Shown piece by piece: positions 7,032 to 15,522 of a stretch of 64,000 nt of DNA (positions are counted from its first letter, which is position 1; every line of letters starts with the position of its first letter). The notes beneath the pieces are model-generated. The model did no database searches, was not told the origin of the DNA, and saw only the letters and a program-made list of their open reading frames with translations. The position numbers were made by a program, and so were the translations under genes. The DNA is from ZC4RG30 sp046347045 (lineage in GTDB: Bacteria; Pseudomonadota; Gammaproteobacteria; Steroidobacterales; Steroidobacteraceae): assembly GCA_046347045.1 (NCBI GenBank), contig JAXMGX010000015.1, forward strand, positions 1 to 64,000, written 5' to 3'.

Positions 7032-8377
7032 ATCGCGCGCTGTTCCTGCGCTGCGGCGCCATCTTCGTCATCATCGTGCTGCTGGTGATTCCGCTGCTGC
7101 GCATCGGCGGGCTGATCCGCGAACGCCAGGCTGCCCGCGATGGGGTGGTTCAGGACATCGCGCGCAGCGCCGCGGGTCCGCAGGTGCTCACCGGTCCGCT
7201 GCTGGTGGTGCCTTACACCCGCACCGTGCAGGAAACGCAGCTCGATGCCGCGCGCCTGCCGGTGACCCTGAGCCGCGAGGTGGCTGGCGAACTGCGCCTG
7301 CTGCCCGCGCTGGTGGACCTGAATGGCAGGCTCGCCACCGAAGAGCGCCAGCGCGGCATCTATCGCGCGCGGGTGTTCGATGCCACGGCGCGTCTCACCG
7401 GGCGCTTCGATGTGCCGGCGCACTACGGCGTCAGTGTCGATCTCGCCAGCTACAAATTCGGCCAACCCCGCCTGGTCATCGGCATCAGCGACATCCGCGG
7501 CATCGGCAATGCGCTGTCGCTGCAGGCCAATGGCGCGCGCATCGCCTTCGTGCCCGGCACCGGATTGCGCATGCTCGGCGCCGGCGTGCAGGCACCGTTG
7601 CAGCTCGCCAATGCCGAGGCGCAGCAGCCGCTGCAGTTCCAGGTCGACCTGTCGCTCCTGGGCACCAGCGACTTCCAGTTCACGCCCGTGGGGCGCGAGA
7701 CGCATGTGATGCTCGCCTCCGACTGGCCGCATCCCAGCTTCGTGGGCCAGTTCCTGCCGCGCGAGCGCGAGATCTCCAGCGCGGGATTCTCGGCCGACTG
7801 GCGCACCTCGTTCTTCGCCACCAACCTGGAGGAGGCGTTGCTGCGCTGCCCATCGCAGGCCGAGCCCACCGCCGCCGACTGCGCGGACTTCGCCGGCCGC
7901 CACTTCGGTGTGAGCTTCGTCGATCCGGTGGACCAGTACCTGAAGAGTGAACGCGCCGTGAAGTACGGTTTCCTGTTCATCCTGCTCACCTTCGCCGGCT
8001 TCTTCCTGCTCGAGGTGCTGCGGCGCTTCAGCGTGCATCCGATTCAGTACGGACTCGTGGGACTCGCGCTGGCGTTGTTCTTCCTGCTGCTGCTGTCGTT
8101 CTCGGAGCACATCGGCTTCGCTGCGGCCTATCTGGTGTCGGCGGTGGCCTGCGTGGGATTGATCACCTACTACGTCACACATGTGCTGGGCAGTCTGACT
8201 CACGGCCTGGGCTTCGGCGCGGCGCTGGCGACACTGTATGCGCTGCTGTACGCCATCCTGGGGTCTGAGGATTACGCGCTGCTCACCGGTTCGGTGCTGG
8301 TGTTCGCGGTGCTGGCGCTGGTGATGGTGCTGACGCGGCGCGTGAACTGGTCGGGGGTAGGGGCGACGCGGGCGTGA
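7028..8377 (+). CDS. creD: Inner-membrane protein CreD
   Basis: A 449-residue membrane protein of the CreD family. There is one N-terminal transmembrane helix (about 5-24), a large periplasmic domain with GPLLVVPYTR and the conserved YGVSVDLA/IGISDIRGI regions, and a block of five to six C-terminal helices beginning at KYGFLFILLTFAGFFL. CreD is the main output of the CreBC system and affects envelope integrity and beta-lactam or colicin tolerance in other bacteria. The start at 7028 is the family start; the frame is open further upstream (to 6902) but that region holds the candidate CreB tag and the small ORF. Confidence 0.88.
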   Translation: MNRALFLRCGAIFVIIVLLVIPLLRIGGLIRERQAARDGVVQDIARSAAGPQVLTGPLLVVPYTRTVQETQLDAARLPVTLSREVAGELRLLPALVDLNGRLATEERQRGIYRARVFDATARLTGRFDVPAHYGVSVDLASYKFGQPRLVIGISDIRGIGNALSLQANGARIAFVPGTGLRMLGAGVQAPLQLANAEAQQPLQFQVDLSLLGTSDFQFTPVGRETHVMLASDWPHPSFVGQFLPREREISSAGFSADWRTSFFATNLEEALLRCPSQAEPTAADCADFAGRHFGVSFVDPVDQYLKSERAVKYGFLFILLTFAGFFLLEVLRRFSVHPIQYGLVGLALALFFLLLLSFSEHIGFAAAYLVSAVACVGLITYYVTHVLGSLTHGLGFGAALATLYALLYAILGSEDYALLTGSVLVFAVLALVMVLTRRVNWSGVGATRA

Positions 8378-8391
8378 CTTGCCGCGATGTT

Positions 8392-10017
8392 TCAATCCGC
8401 CGCGTGGGCCGCGAACAGCGGCGCGCGGCGGGCCTTGAGTCTCTGCTCCAGCGCGAAGCCATAACCCAGAAGTTCCGCTTCGCTCCAGGGTCGGCCCATC
8501 AGCGTGACACCCAGTGGCAGTCCATGGCTGTCGCCTGCGGGAATGGTGAGACTGGGTGTTCCGGCGACGGCGGCGATGCCGTAGCCGGCGCCCACGAAGT
8601 GATCGCCGAGCACCGGATCGGTCAGCCACGCCGGCGACATGCTGGGGGCCAATGCCGCATCCAGGTGTCCCTTGTCGAGCGCAGCGAGCAATCCCTCGTG
8701 GCCGGCGAGGCGACGCGCGTCATCGCGCGCCTTGCGATAGGCCGCATCGGTCAGCGGACCCTTGGCTTCGGCCTGCACGAACAGTTCCTGCGCGAACAGC
8801 GGCATGGCGCGCGTGGCATTGGCCTTGTTCCATTCGATGAGGGCAGCGAGCGATCCGGGCGTGGCGTTGGCCGACTTCAGGTAGCGGTTCAATCCATCCT
8901 TGAATTCGTACAGCAGCACTTCCAGTTCCGGAGCATCCCATTTGCCCCAGGTGGGAATCTTCACATCGACGATGGTGCCGCCGGCATCGCGGATGGCCTG
9001 CGCGGCCCGCTCGGTGGCGGCGTCCACATCGGGGTGGTAGCCCATGGCCTGCCGCAGCAGGCCGATGCGTTTGCCGCGGAGTGCATCGGCGCTCAGCCCC
9101 GTGGAGTAGTCGGCCTGCGCATGACCCTGTGCCGCGCTGCCAGCGGGGTCGGCGGCATCGGCGCCCGCCAGTGCAGAAAGCAGCAGCGCGGCATCGCGCA
9201 CCGTGCGGGTCATCGGCCCTGCAGTGTCCTGCGACACCGAAATGGGGATGATGCCGCTGCGACTCACCAGGCCCACCGTGGGCTTCAGGCCGACGAGGCC
9301 ATTCACCGCTGCAGGACAGATGATGCTGCCATCGGTCTCCGTGCCCACGCCCAGCGCCGCAAGGCTCGCTGCCATGGCGGCGCCGGTGCCCGAGCTGGAG
9401 CCGCAGGGATTGCGATCCAGTGCGTAGGGATTCTTCGTCTGGCCGCCGCGTGAGCTCCAGCCGGAGGTGGAGCGCGTGGAACGGAAGTTGGCCCATTCGC
9501 TCAAATTCGTGCGGCCGAGAATCACCGCACCTGCCGCGCGCAGCCGCGCCACCAGGAATGCATCGCGCGCGGGCGTGTTGCCGGCCAGCGCCAGCGAGCC
9601 GGCGGAGTTCACCATGCCGGCCACATCGATGTTGTCCTTCACCAGCACGGGCAGGCCATGCAGCGCGCCGCGCAGGCGGCCCGCCTTGCGCTCCGCGTCG
9701 AGCGTGGCGGCATCCTCCAGTGCCGCTGGATTCAGATCGATGACCGCGTTGAGAGCGGGACCCGAGTCGTCGATGGCCGCGATGCGGTTCAGGTAGGCCT
9801 GGGTCAATACGCGTGAGGTCAGTGAGCCGGAGGCCATGCGCTGCAGGGCGTCGGTGGCGGACAGTTCGATGACGTCGATGCCGGGACCGTTCGTCGCGGC
9901 TGCCGGGGTGGCGGATGCCGCAGGAGGCGAGCTAGGCGAGCAGGCTGCCATGACGAAGCAGGCTGCAATGACCAGGAGGCCCTGCGCCGCGGTCATCTTC
10001 GGGGCGCCTGCGCTCAT
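8392..10017 (-). CDS. Amidase-signature lipoprotein
   Basis: A 541-residue amidase-signature enzyme with a lipoprotein signal (hydrophobic run then MAAC, Cys about residue 26), so likely attached to the cell envelope. The Ser-cisSer-Lys triad is visible: K127 in LPVLVKDNIDVAG, cis-Ser in CGSSSGTG (about 208) and the nucleophile in GTETDGSIICPA (S231). It hydrolyses an amide bond; the substrate is not deducible. Its ATG at 10017 overlaps the stop of the upstream LysR gene (ATGA), so the two are coupled; MTAAQG at 9996 is an alternative start giving a shorter signal. It is convergent with creD. Confidence 0.9.
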   Translation of the reverse strand: MSAGAPKMTAAQGLLVIAACFVMAACSPSSPPAASATPAAATNGPGIDVIELSATDALQRMASGSLTSRVLTQAYLNRIAAIDDSGPALNAVIDLNPAALEDAATLDAERKAGRLRGALHGLPVLVKDNIDVAGMVNSAGSLALAGNTPARDAFLVARLRAAGAVILGRTNLSEWANFRSTRSTSGWSSRGGQTKNPYALDRNPCGSSSGTGAAMAASLAALGVGTETDGSIICPAAVNGLVGLKPTVGLVSRSGIIPISVSQDTAGPMTRTVRDAALLLSALAGADAADPAGSAAQGHAQADYSTGLSADALRGKRIGLLRQAMGYHPDVDAATERAAQAIRDAGGTIVDVKIPTWGKWDAPELEVLLYEFKDGLNRYLKSANATPGSLAALIEWNKANATRAMPLFAQELFVQAEAKGPLTDAAYRKARDDARRLAGHEGLLAALDKGHLDAALAPSMSPAWLTDPVLGDHFVGAGYGIAAVAGTPSLTIPAGDSHGLPLGVTLMGRPWSEAELLGYGFALEQRLKARRAPLFAAHAAD

Positions 10018-10943
10018 CCGCCGGTTCCGTGTCTGTAAGGCTGACAATCGCCAGCGAGGTGATCGATCAGCGCGCGGATCGACGGCAGCAAGCCCCGTCG
10101 CGAGGGGAACACGGCGTAGACCGACAGGTTGGGCGAAGCCCATTGCGGGAGCAGCCTGATCAATCGTCCGCTGGCATGATCTGCTTCGATCATCAGGTTG
10201 GGCATCTGCACGATGCCGATTCCAGCCACCGCGGCGGCGCGCAGGGCGTTCAGGTCGTCTGTCAGCAGGCGCGGGGTGGCGGGAATCGAGGCGATCGAGC
10301 CGCTGTCGTGGGTCAGTGTCCATTCGATAGGCTCCGTGCCACCGTTGGCGAGCGTCGTGCCAAGACCGATGGCCGGCAAGCCGGCCAGGTCCGATGGAAT
10401 CACGGGCGCCTGCCGCGTTTCCAGCAGCGCGGGCGCCGCGACCAGGCACTGGCTGACCTCCCCCAGCTTGCGCATGACGAGGCTGGCGGTGTCGAGCCGG
10501 GGCTCGCCGGTCTGGATCACCACGTCGAAGCCTTCGCGGATGATGTCGACCGGGCGGTTGTAGGCCTTGAGCTGGATCTGGACCTTCGGATTTGCCGCCA
10601 TGAATTCGGCAATCGCCGCGCCCATGCGATAGGCAATGAGGCCCGGTGGACAGGCGATGCGGACCAGCCCGGCGGGCTCTGCGCTGATCGCGTCGATCAC
10701 TTCCTGCGCGGCTTCGGCCTCTACCAGCATGGCAAGGCAGTGCTGGTAATAGGTCTGGCCAATGTCGGTGACCGAGAACTTGCGGGTGGAACGCTGGATC
10801 AGCCGCACACCCAACCGGTCTTCCAATGCGGCGATGCGGCGGCTGAGCTTGGACTTCTGCATGTTGAGCGCGCGGGCGGCGGGGGCAAAGCCGCGGTGCT
10901 CCACCACCTTCACGAAATAGGCGAGGTCGTTGAGGTCGTTCAT
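10014..10943 (-). CDS. LysR-family transcriptional regulator
   Basis: A 309-residue LysR-type regulator: N-terminal winged helix (residues 1-65, FAPAARALNMQKSKLSRRI...LEDRLGVRLI) and an effector domain (about 90-300). The start at 10943 (MNDLNDLAYF) is the family start. It overlaps the amidase downstream and is divergent from the pirin cluster starting at 11062, the usual geometry for a LysR regulator controlling the divergent genes. Homologous LysR proteins often flank pirin genes. Its ligand is unknown. The 118-base divergent gap shows no clear T-N11-A operator. Confidence 0.9.
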   Translation of the reverse strand: MNDLNDLAYFVKVVEHRGFAPAARALNMQKSKLSRRIAALEDRLGVRLIQRSTRKFSVTDIGQTYYQHCLAMLVEAEAAQEVIDAISAEPAGLVRIACPPGLIAYRMGAAIAEFMAANPKVQIQLKAYNRPVDIIREGFDVVIQTGEPRLDTASLVMRKLGEVSQCLVAAPALLETRQAPVIPSDLAGLPAIGLGTTLANGGTEPIEWTLTHDSGSIASIPATPRLLTDDLNALRAAAVAGIGIVQMPNLMIEADHASGRLIRLLPQWASPNLSVYAVFPSRRGLLPSIRALIDHLAGDCQPYRHGTGG

Positions 10944-11061
10944 CGTTGCATCAACAGGACACAGAGTCCGTAATCGCAATCTACCGGGCCGGACGTTGCA
11001 TTGCCATCATGACTCCATCACCCCGCGCCTCGCCTTGAATCGCGGCATACGGAGACAAATC

Positions 11062-11931
11062 ATGAAGAACATCCTTGGTCGCTACTCGAACCCCAACCGC
11101 CACTGGGTGGGTGATGGGTTCCCGGTGCGCTCGCTGTTTTCCTACAACACGCTGGGCGCACAGATCAGCCCGTTCCTGCTGCTCGACTTCGCCGGACCGC
11201 ACTATTTCGAGCCCAGCGTCACCCCGCGCGGTGTCGGCGAACATCCGCATCGCGGCTTCGAGACCGTCACTGTGGTCTACGAGGGCGAGGTCTCGCACCG
11301 CGACTCGACCGGCAAGGGCGGCACCATCAGCCCCGGCGACGTGCAGTGGATGACTGCTGCCGGCGGTATCCTGCACGAGGAGTTCCATTCGGCAGGCTTC
11401 ACCAAGTCTGGCGGACCGTTCCGCATGGTCCAGCTCTGGGTCAACCTGCCCGCCAAGGACAAGATGAGCGCGCCCGGATACCAGGCGATCACGTCGGCCG
11501 ACATCCCTGTCGTCTGCCTGCCCAACGAGGCGGGCAAGGCGCGAATCATCGCCGGTACGTACGAGGGCACCAAAGGCCCCGCGCGGACCTTCACGCCGAT
11601 CAACATGTGGGATCTGCGGCTGGCCGCTGGAGCGTCGCTCACGCTCGATCTGCCCGAAGGTCACAACGCCGCGCTGGTGGTGCTGGCTGGTCACATCACG
11701 GTCGGCGGCAGCCAGGCAGCGGGCGAGGCGGAGATGGTCCTGCTCTCCCGCGAGGGCAGCGGAATGAAGATCGACGCCGATGGCGATGCCACCGTGCTGG
11801 TGCTGACCGGTGAGCCGATCGACGAGCCGATCGCAGGCTATGGCCCGTTCGTCATGAACAGCGAAGCCGAGATCCGTCAGGCTATCGCTGATTTCAACAG
11901 CGGCAAGTTCGGCGCGATGGCGTCGGCCTGA
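11062..11931 (+). CDS. Pirin family protein
   Basis: A 289-residue bicupin of the pirin family. The N-terminal cupin carries the metal ligands H61, H63 (EHPHRGFETVT), H105 and E107 (GGILHEE). Pirins bind iron; some act as quercetin dioxygenases, others as regulators. The start at 11062 has GGAG seven bases upstream (11051-11054). It leads a cluster with an isochorismatase-like hydrolase, a second pirin and a GNAT-like protein, all co-oriented with short spacers, and is divergent from a LysR gene. The two pirins of the cluster belong to different subgroups (YhaK-like here, YhhW-like at 12607), so they are not a recent duplication. Confidence 0.88.
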   Translation: MKNILGRYSNPNRHWVGDGFPVRSLFSYNTLGAQISPFLLLDFAGPHYFEPSVTPRGVGEHPHRGFETVTVVYEGEVSHRDSTGKGGTISPGDVQWMTAAGGILHEEFHSAGFTKSGGPFRMVQLWVNLPAKDKMSAPGYQAITSADIPVVCLPNEAGKARIIAGTYEGTKGPARTFTPINMWDLRLAAGASLTLDLPEGHNAALVVLAGHITVGGSQAAGEAEMVLLSREGSGMKIDADGDATVLVLTGEPIDEPIAGYGPFVMNSEAEIRQAIADFNSGKFGAMASA

Positions 11932-11967
11932 CCATTGTCAAGAACCAAGGGAGTAAGGAGAAACACC

Positions 11968-12600
11968 ATGACCAGTGAAACCCGCCGTGACCCCAAGTCC
12001 GATCGCCTGCTGACGCCCGAGAATTCGGCGTTCATCATCATCGACTATCAACCCATCCAGGTCTCATCGATCCGCTCGGTCGACAAGCGCGAACTGGTGT
12101 TCAACATCGTCAGCACGGCGAAGGCGGCAGTGAACTACAAACTGCCGATCGTGCATTCGACGGTGAATGTCGCCACCGGTCGCAACAAGCCGCCGATCCC
12201 CGAAATCCAGGCAGTGCTGGGTCACCTGCCGACCTACGATCGCACCACGATCAATTCATGGGAAGACACCCAGTTCAAGGCGGCCGTGAAAGCCACGGGC
12301 CGCAAGAAGCTGATCATGACCGCGCTCTGGACCGAAGCCTGTCTGGCCTTCCCCGCGCTCGACGCGCTGGCCGAAGGCTATGAGGTCTATGTGGTTGCTG
12401 ATGCGGTGGGCGGCACTTCGGTGCAGGCGCACGAGGCGGCGCTGCGCCGCATCGAGCAGGCCGGCGGCAAGCTGATCAGCAAGACCCAGCTCTGGTGCGA
12501 ACTGCAGCGCGACTGGAACCGCGTGGATACCGTGCCCGGCTTCATGCACGTCTTCCAGAACTGGGACGGCTCGAACCCCGAGAAGGACTTCAAGGGCTGA
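11968..12600 (+). CDS. Isochorismatase-family (YcaC-like) cysteine hydrolase
   Basis: A 210-residue hydrolase of the isochorismatase superfamily, YcaC subgroup. D26 (IIIDYQ) and nucleophile C125 (LWTEACLAFPA) are in place, and TTINSWED and the C-terminal ELQRDW are subgroup signatures. YcaC-like enzymes form large oligomers; their physiological substrate is unsettled. AAGGAG lies seven bases before the ATG at 11968, which is preferred over the in-frame start at 11935. It lies 36 bases after the first pirin gene and six bases before the second, so the three are probably cotranscribed. Confidence 0.88.
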   Translation: MTSETRRDPKSDRLLTPENSAFIIIDYQPIQVSSIRSVDKRELVFNIVSTAKAAVNYKLPIVHSTVNVATGRNKPPIPEIQAVLGHLPTYDRTTINSWEDTQFKAAVKATGRKKLIMTALWTEACLAFPALDALAEGYEVYVVADAVGGTSVQAHEAALRRIEQAGGKLISKTQLWCELQRDWNRVDTVPGFMHVFQNWDGSNPEKDFKG

Positions 12601-12606
12601 AGCACA

Positions 12607-13485
12607 ATGACCATCGAACGCATCATCGACAAGCGCAGTCACGATCTGGGCGGCGGCTTCGTCGTCGGTCGCGTGCTCCCTTTCAACGCGCGCCGCATGG
12701 TCGGCCCTTTCATCTTCTTCGACCATCTCGGGCCGCTCGAGCTTGCGCCGGGCATCCCGCGCGAGCTCGACGTGCGCCCGCACCCGCACATCGGCCTGTC
12801 GACCGTGACCTACCTCTATCAGGGGCAGATCACGCATCGTGACAGCCTGGGCTTTCATCAGGAGATCCGCTCCGGCGAGGTCAACTGGATGGTCGCGGGA
12901 AGCGGCATCACGCACAGCGAGCGCCTCGAATATGCCCGCGCCCACGGGGCGAAGATGCATGGCATTCAGGCGTGGGTGGCGCTGCCCGTGGCGGACGAAG
13001 AAACCGACCCTGCCTTCTTCCACCACGAAGGCGCGGACCTGCCGACCTGGCAGGACGGCGGCGTGCGCGGCCGGCTGATCGCGGGCGAGGCCGACGGTCT
13101 CAAGGCCTCGGTGAAGACCCATTCACCGCTGTTCTACCAGCATCTGGACATGGTCGCCGGCGCGCGCCACGTGGTGGCGGGCGCCTATCCCGAACGCGCG
13201 GTCTATTGCGCCAGCGGCGAAATCGAAGTTGGTGGAACCGCGCTCCGGCCCGGCCAGATGGCGGTGCTTGCCGGACGTGATGCGACCGATATCGTTGCGC
13301 GGCAGCCCGCGAACGTGATGGTGCTGGGCGGCGAACCGGTCGGCGAACGCTTCCTGCTGTGGAACTTCGTCTCCTCGTCGAAAGAGCGGCTTGAACAGGC
13401 TGCAGAGGACTGGCGCCAGCAGCGCATGAAGCTGCCCGTGGGCGATGATCGCGAGTTCACTCCCTTGCCGGACAAGGGCAAGTGA
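12607..13485 (+). CDS. Pirin family protein (YhhW-like)
   Basis: A 292-residue pirin with metal ligands H59 and H61 (RPHPHIGLSTVTYL), H103 and E105 (SGITHSE). This is the YhhW-like pirin type, several members of which oxidise quercetin. The gene begins six bases after the isochorismatase-like hydrolase. Pairing of a pirin with a YcaC-type hydrolase is common in Proteobacteria and suggests that they act on the same class of aromatic or electrophilic compound, but no substrate is shown here. Confidence 0.88.
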   Translation: MTIERIIDKRSHDLGGGFVVGRVLPFNARRMVGPFIFFDHLGPLELAPGIPRELDVRPHPHIGLSTVTYLYQGQITHRDSLGFHQEIRSGEVNWMVAGSGITHSERLEYARAHGAKMHGIQAWVALPVADEETDPAFFHHEGADLPTWQDGGVRGRLIAGEADGLKASVKTHSPLFYQHLDMVAGARHVVAGAYPERAVYCASGEIEVGGTALRPGQMAVLAGRDATDIVARQPANVMVLGGEPVGERFLLWNFVSSSKERLEQAAEDWRQQRMKLPVGDDREFTPLPDKGK

Positions 13486-13534
13486 GGGCGGCAATGCCCG
13501 CCATGTGCAGCAACGCAACTGGGAGGAACGACCG

Positions 13535-13852
13535 ATGGCCGACATCACCATCACCAAAGAGGAGCAGGGCCGCCACGGCCGCTACGTTGCGCGTGTCGCC
13601 GGTATCGATGCCGAGGCGGAACTGACCTTTACCCACCGTGGCCCGGGCCTGATCAGCGCCGATCACACCGGCGCGCCGGAGAGTCTCAAAGGCACGGGCG
13701 CGGCCGCGGCACTGGTCGATCACCTGATAGCCGATGCACGTGCCACGCCATTCAGGATCATCCCGCTCTGCCCCTATGTGCGTGCGCGCTATGAAAAGCA
13801 CCCGGAATGGCGGGACGTGATGACTGTCGCGCCGGGCGAGATGCCGAAGTAG
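13535..13852 (+). CDS. GNAT-like N-acetyltransferase domain protein (COG2388 type)
   Basis: A 105-residue single-domain protein resembling the small COG2388/YjdJ GNAT-like family. The conserved core runs from the HTGAPESLKGTGAAAALV acetyl-CoA loop to PLCPYVRARYEKHPEW. A strong GGGAGG (13521-13526) lies eight bases before ATG 13535, which decides this start over the longer frame from 13445. It closes the pirin cluster. Substrates of this family are unknown, and some members may bind acyl-CoA without acetylating a partner. Confidence 0.85.
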   Translation: MADITITKEEQGRHGRYVARVAGIDAEAELTFTHRGPGLISADHTGAPESLKGTGAAAALVDHLIADARATPFRIIPLCPYVRARYEKHPEWRDVMTVAPGEMPK

Positions 13853-13878
13853 CCCGCTGCGAGCCGGTGGTTCGATAC

Positions 13879-13952
13879 TGGTGCCCCCACTCGGAATCGA
13901 ACCAAGCTCTGCGGTTTACAAAACCGCTGCATCACCACAATGCTTTGGGGGC
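13879..13952 (-). tRNA. tRNA-Thr(TGT), atypical
   Basis: A complete cloverleaf on the minus strand including an encoded CCA. The acceptor stem is GCCCCCA/TGGGGGC (7 perfect pairs), the D stem GCAT/ATGC with a 7-base loop TGTGGTG, the anticodon stem GCGGT/ACCGC around loop TTTGTAA (anticodon TGT, reading ACA) and the T stem CTTGG/CCGAG with one G-T pair. Position 8 is A rather than the near-universal T, and the D arm departs from the usual AGCTCAG pattern. It lies just downstream of the pirin cluster and has its own -10. Confidence 0.88.
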
Positions 13953-13964
13953 CGGGCGGTCGGC

Positions 13965-13970
13965 ATTATA
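13965..13970 (-). promoter_or_regulatory. -10 element for tRNA-Thr(TGT)
   Basis: A perfect TATAAT on the minus strand lies 12 bases before the tRNA 5' end, within the gap between the tRNA and the stop of the SPOR-like gene. The -35 region (CTAAAG at 17 spacing) is poor. The short distance fits a tRNA promoter with a brief 5' leader. Confidence 0.5.
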
Positions 13971-13989
13971 GCCGCCGGGCCGCGGCTCT

Positions 13990-14715
13990 TTAGCGGGGGC
14001 TTGCGCCTGCAGACGGCGCCGGAGCGCCGGAATCGGCAGCGGCGGGTGCCGCGGCCGCAGGGGTTGCATTGCCGGAGATTGCGGCGCCATCCGCTGGCGC
14101 GACCGGCTTCGCCGGGCAGGCCTCGATGCGCAGCCGTTCAAGCTGCAGGCCGGTCTTTTCCAGCCTGCCATCGGACAGCGTCTCGCGGGCAACACCGGGG
14201 ATGTCGATCCACGTCACCGACTGCTCGGTGGTGCGTTCCTTCACCACTGCATCCAGACGCAAGCGCTGCACGCGCGAGGCGCGATCCTCCGCGCGGCTTT
14301 CTTCACTGAAGATGCCTGCCGACACCTTGTGTTCTGGATCATCGGGCATGGCGAAGGCATCGCGCAGCCCCGCGGCGCGCATTGCATTAAGTGTGCGCGC
14401 CTGCGCGCTGGCGCTGGAGTTGGTCACGTATACCCACCAGCCTTCGCGCACCTGCTCGGTGACATTGCGCTTCAGCACGCCCCAGCCCGCCGCGGTCAGC
14501 TTCTGCTCTGCCGCGGCGGCATCGATGTCGTTGACAAAGGGGCCGAGCGCGGCACAGGGCGGCGGCGCGGGCGGGGGCGGCGGGGTGGTGGCAAGGGGCT
14601 TGCGCGGCGCGGCGGCCACCGCAGTGAGGTTGGGCGTGTCCTGATCAACCCACTGCGTCCACCCGAAATACAGGAGGTTCGCAGCGATCAGCACGAATAC
14701 GGCAATGCGCATCAT
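13990..14715 (-). CDS. SPOR-like membrane-anchored protein
   Basis: A 241-residue protein with an N-terminal transmembrane anchor (residues 3-20), a Pro/Ala-rich linker, a SPOR-like alpha/beta region (about 53-155; AEQKLTAAGWGVLKR, GWWVYVTN, GIFSEESRAEDRASRVQ) and a low-complexity Ala/Pro tail. SPOR domains bind denuded peptidoglycan at division septa; here the match is by layout, so septal binding is inference. Starts at 14715 or 14712 (adjacent ATGs) are equally possible and neither has a clear Shine-Dalgarno. It follows coaX by 12 bases, a frequent neighbour arrangement in Xanthomonadales and relatives. Confidence 0.75.
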   Translation of the reverse strand: MMRIAVFVLIAANLLYFGWTQWVDQDTPNLTAVAAAPRKPLATTPPPPPAPPPCAALGPFVNDIDAAAAEQKLTAAGWGVLKRNVTEQVREGWWVYVTNSSASAQARTLNAMRAAGLRDAFAMPDDPEHKVSAGIFSEESRAEDRASRVQRLRLDAVVKERTTEQSVTWIDIPGVARETLSDGRLEKTGLQLERLRIEACPAKPVAPADGAAISGNATPAAAAPAAADSGAPAPSAGASPR

Positions 14716-14727
14716 GGAGGAAGCCTA

Positions 14728-15522
14728 TCAGCCCCGACGGCGCACGGGGATGCCCGCGAGCAGTGCGATGCCGCGCAGCACCAGGTCATCGCGCTGCTTG
14801 CAGGCGCTGCGCAGCAGCGGCGCCACCGCCGCGGCGCCGCCGCCGGTCAGGAATACCACCGGGCGGCCTTTCATTCGCCGCGTGACATCGGTGATGGTGC
14901 GATCCACCAGGGCAGCCGCGGCGAAGAGGCACCCCAACTCGATGGCGGGGCCGGTGTCGGTGGCGAGAACACCCAGCGTGCCGGTGGCATCGGCACTGAC
15001 CCGACGCGCGGCGGCGCTGGCGGCTGCCCGTGGTGCGATGCCGGCCGTATCGCGCAGCAGCGATTGCAGCATCAGCGTGGGGCCGGGTGCGATCAACCCG
15101 CCGCGGTGCACGCCGTCGCAGTCCACCACGTCGATGGTGAGCGCCGTGCCCACGCTGATGGCGCAGATGGCGCGAAAGCAGCCCGCCAGATGCCACGCGG
15201 ACACGGCGCCCACCCAGCGGTCATCACCCAGGCGCCGCGGTGAGCGGTAGGCATTGCGCACGCCGGCCGCCTCGGCGCTGCTGTGGACGAACTCCGGCGG
15301 TGGTGCGCCCGCCGCATGCAGCAGGCTTCGCAACACGCGCTCGCCTTTGGCGCCCGCCACTGAACACACCACCACCCGCTCGATCTCGCCGGCGCGGGCC
15401 AGCCAGTCGGCGAACGGCCGCGTGTCGCTCCATGCCGCGGCGCGCGGCACGGCCAGCTTGCCGGCGGTCACCACCGACCACTTGATGCGCGTGTTGCCCG
15501 CGTCGATGAGCAGGATCTTCAT
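14728..15522 (-). CDS. coaX: Type III pantothenate kinase
   Basis: A 264-residue CoaX, which phosphorylates pantothenate in the first step of coenzyme A synthesis. Family signatures are the N-terminal phosphate loop IDAGNTRIKW, RLGDDRWVGAVSAW, SVGTALTIDVVD and LTGGGAAAV. Type III kinases need a monovalent cation and resist CoA feedback. The ATG at 15522 overlaps the birA stop (ATGA). BirA-CoaX adjacency is widespread and both act in cofactor metabolism. Confidence 0.93.
   Translation of the reverse strand: MKILLIDAGNTRIKWSVVTAGKLAVPRAAAWSDTRPFADWLARAGEIERVVVCSVAGAKGERVLRSLLHAAGAPPPEFVHSSAEAAGVRNAYRSPRRLGDDRWVGAVSAWHLAGCFRAICAISVGTALTIDVVDCDGVHRGGLIAPGPTLMLQSLLRDTAGIAPRAAASAAARRVSADATGTLGVLATDTGPAIELGCLFAAAALVDRTITDVTRRMKGRPVVFLTGGGAAAVAPLLRSACKQRDDLVLRGIALLAGIPVRRRG

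Noticed and set aside
10943..13952. The pirin cluster as a genomic island integrated at tRNA-Thr
   Set aside because: The cluster lies on the 3' side of the tRNA as an island would, but no integrase and no second copy of the tRNA 3' end were found near 8380 or 10980, and base composition looks like the surroundings.
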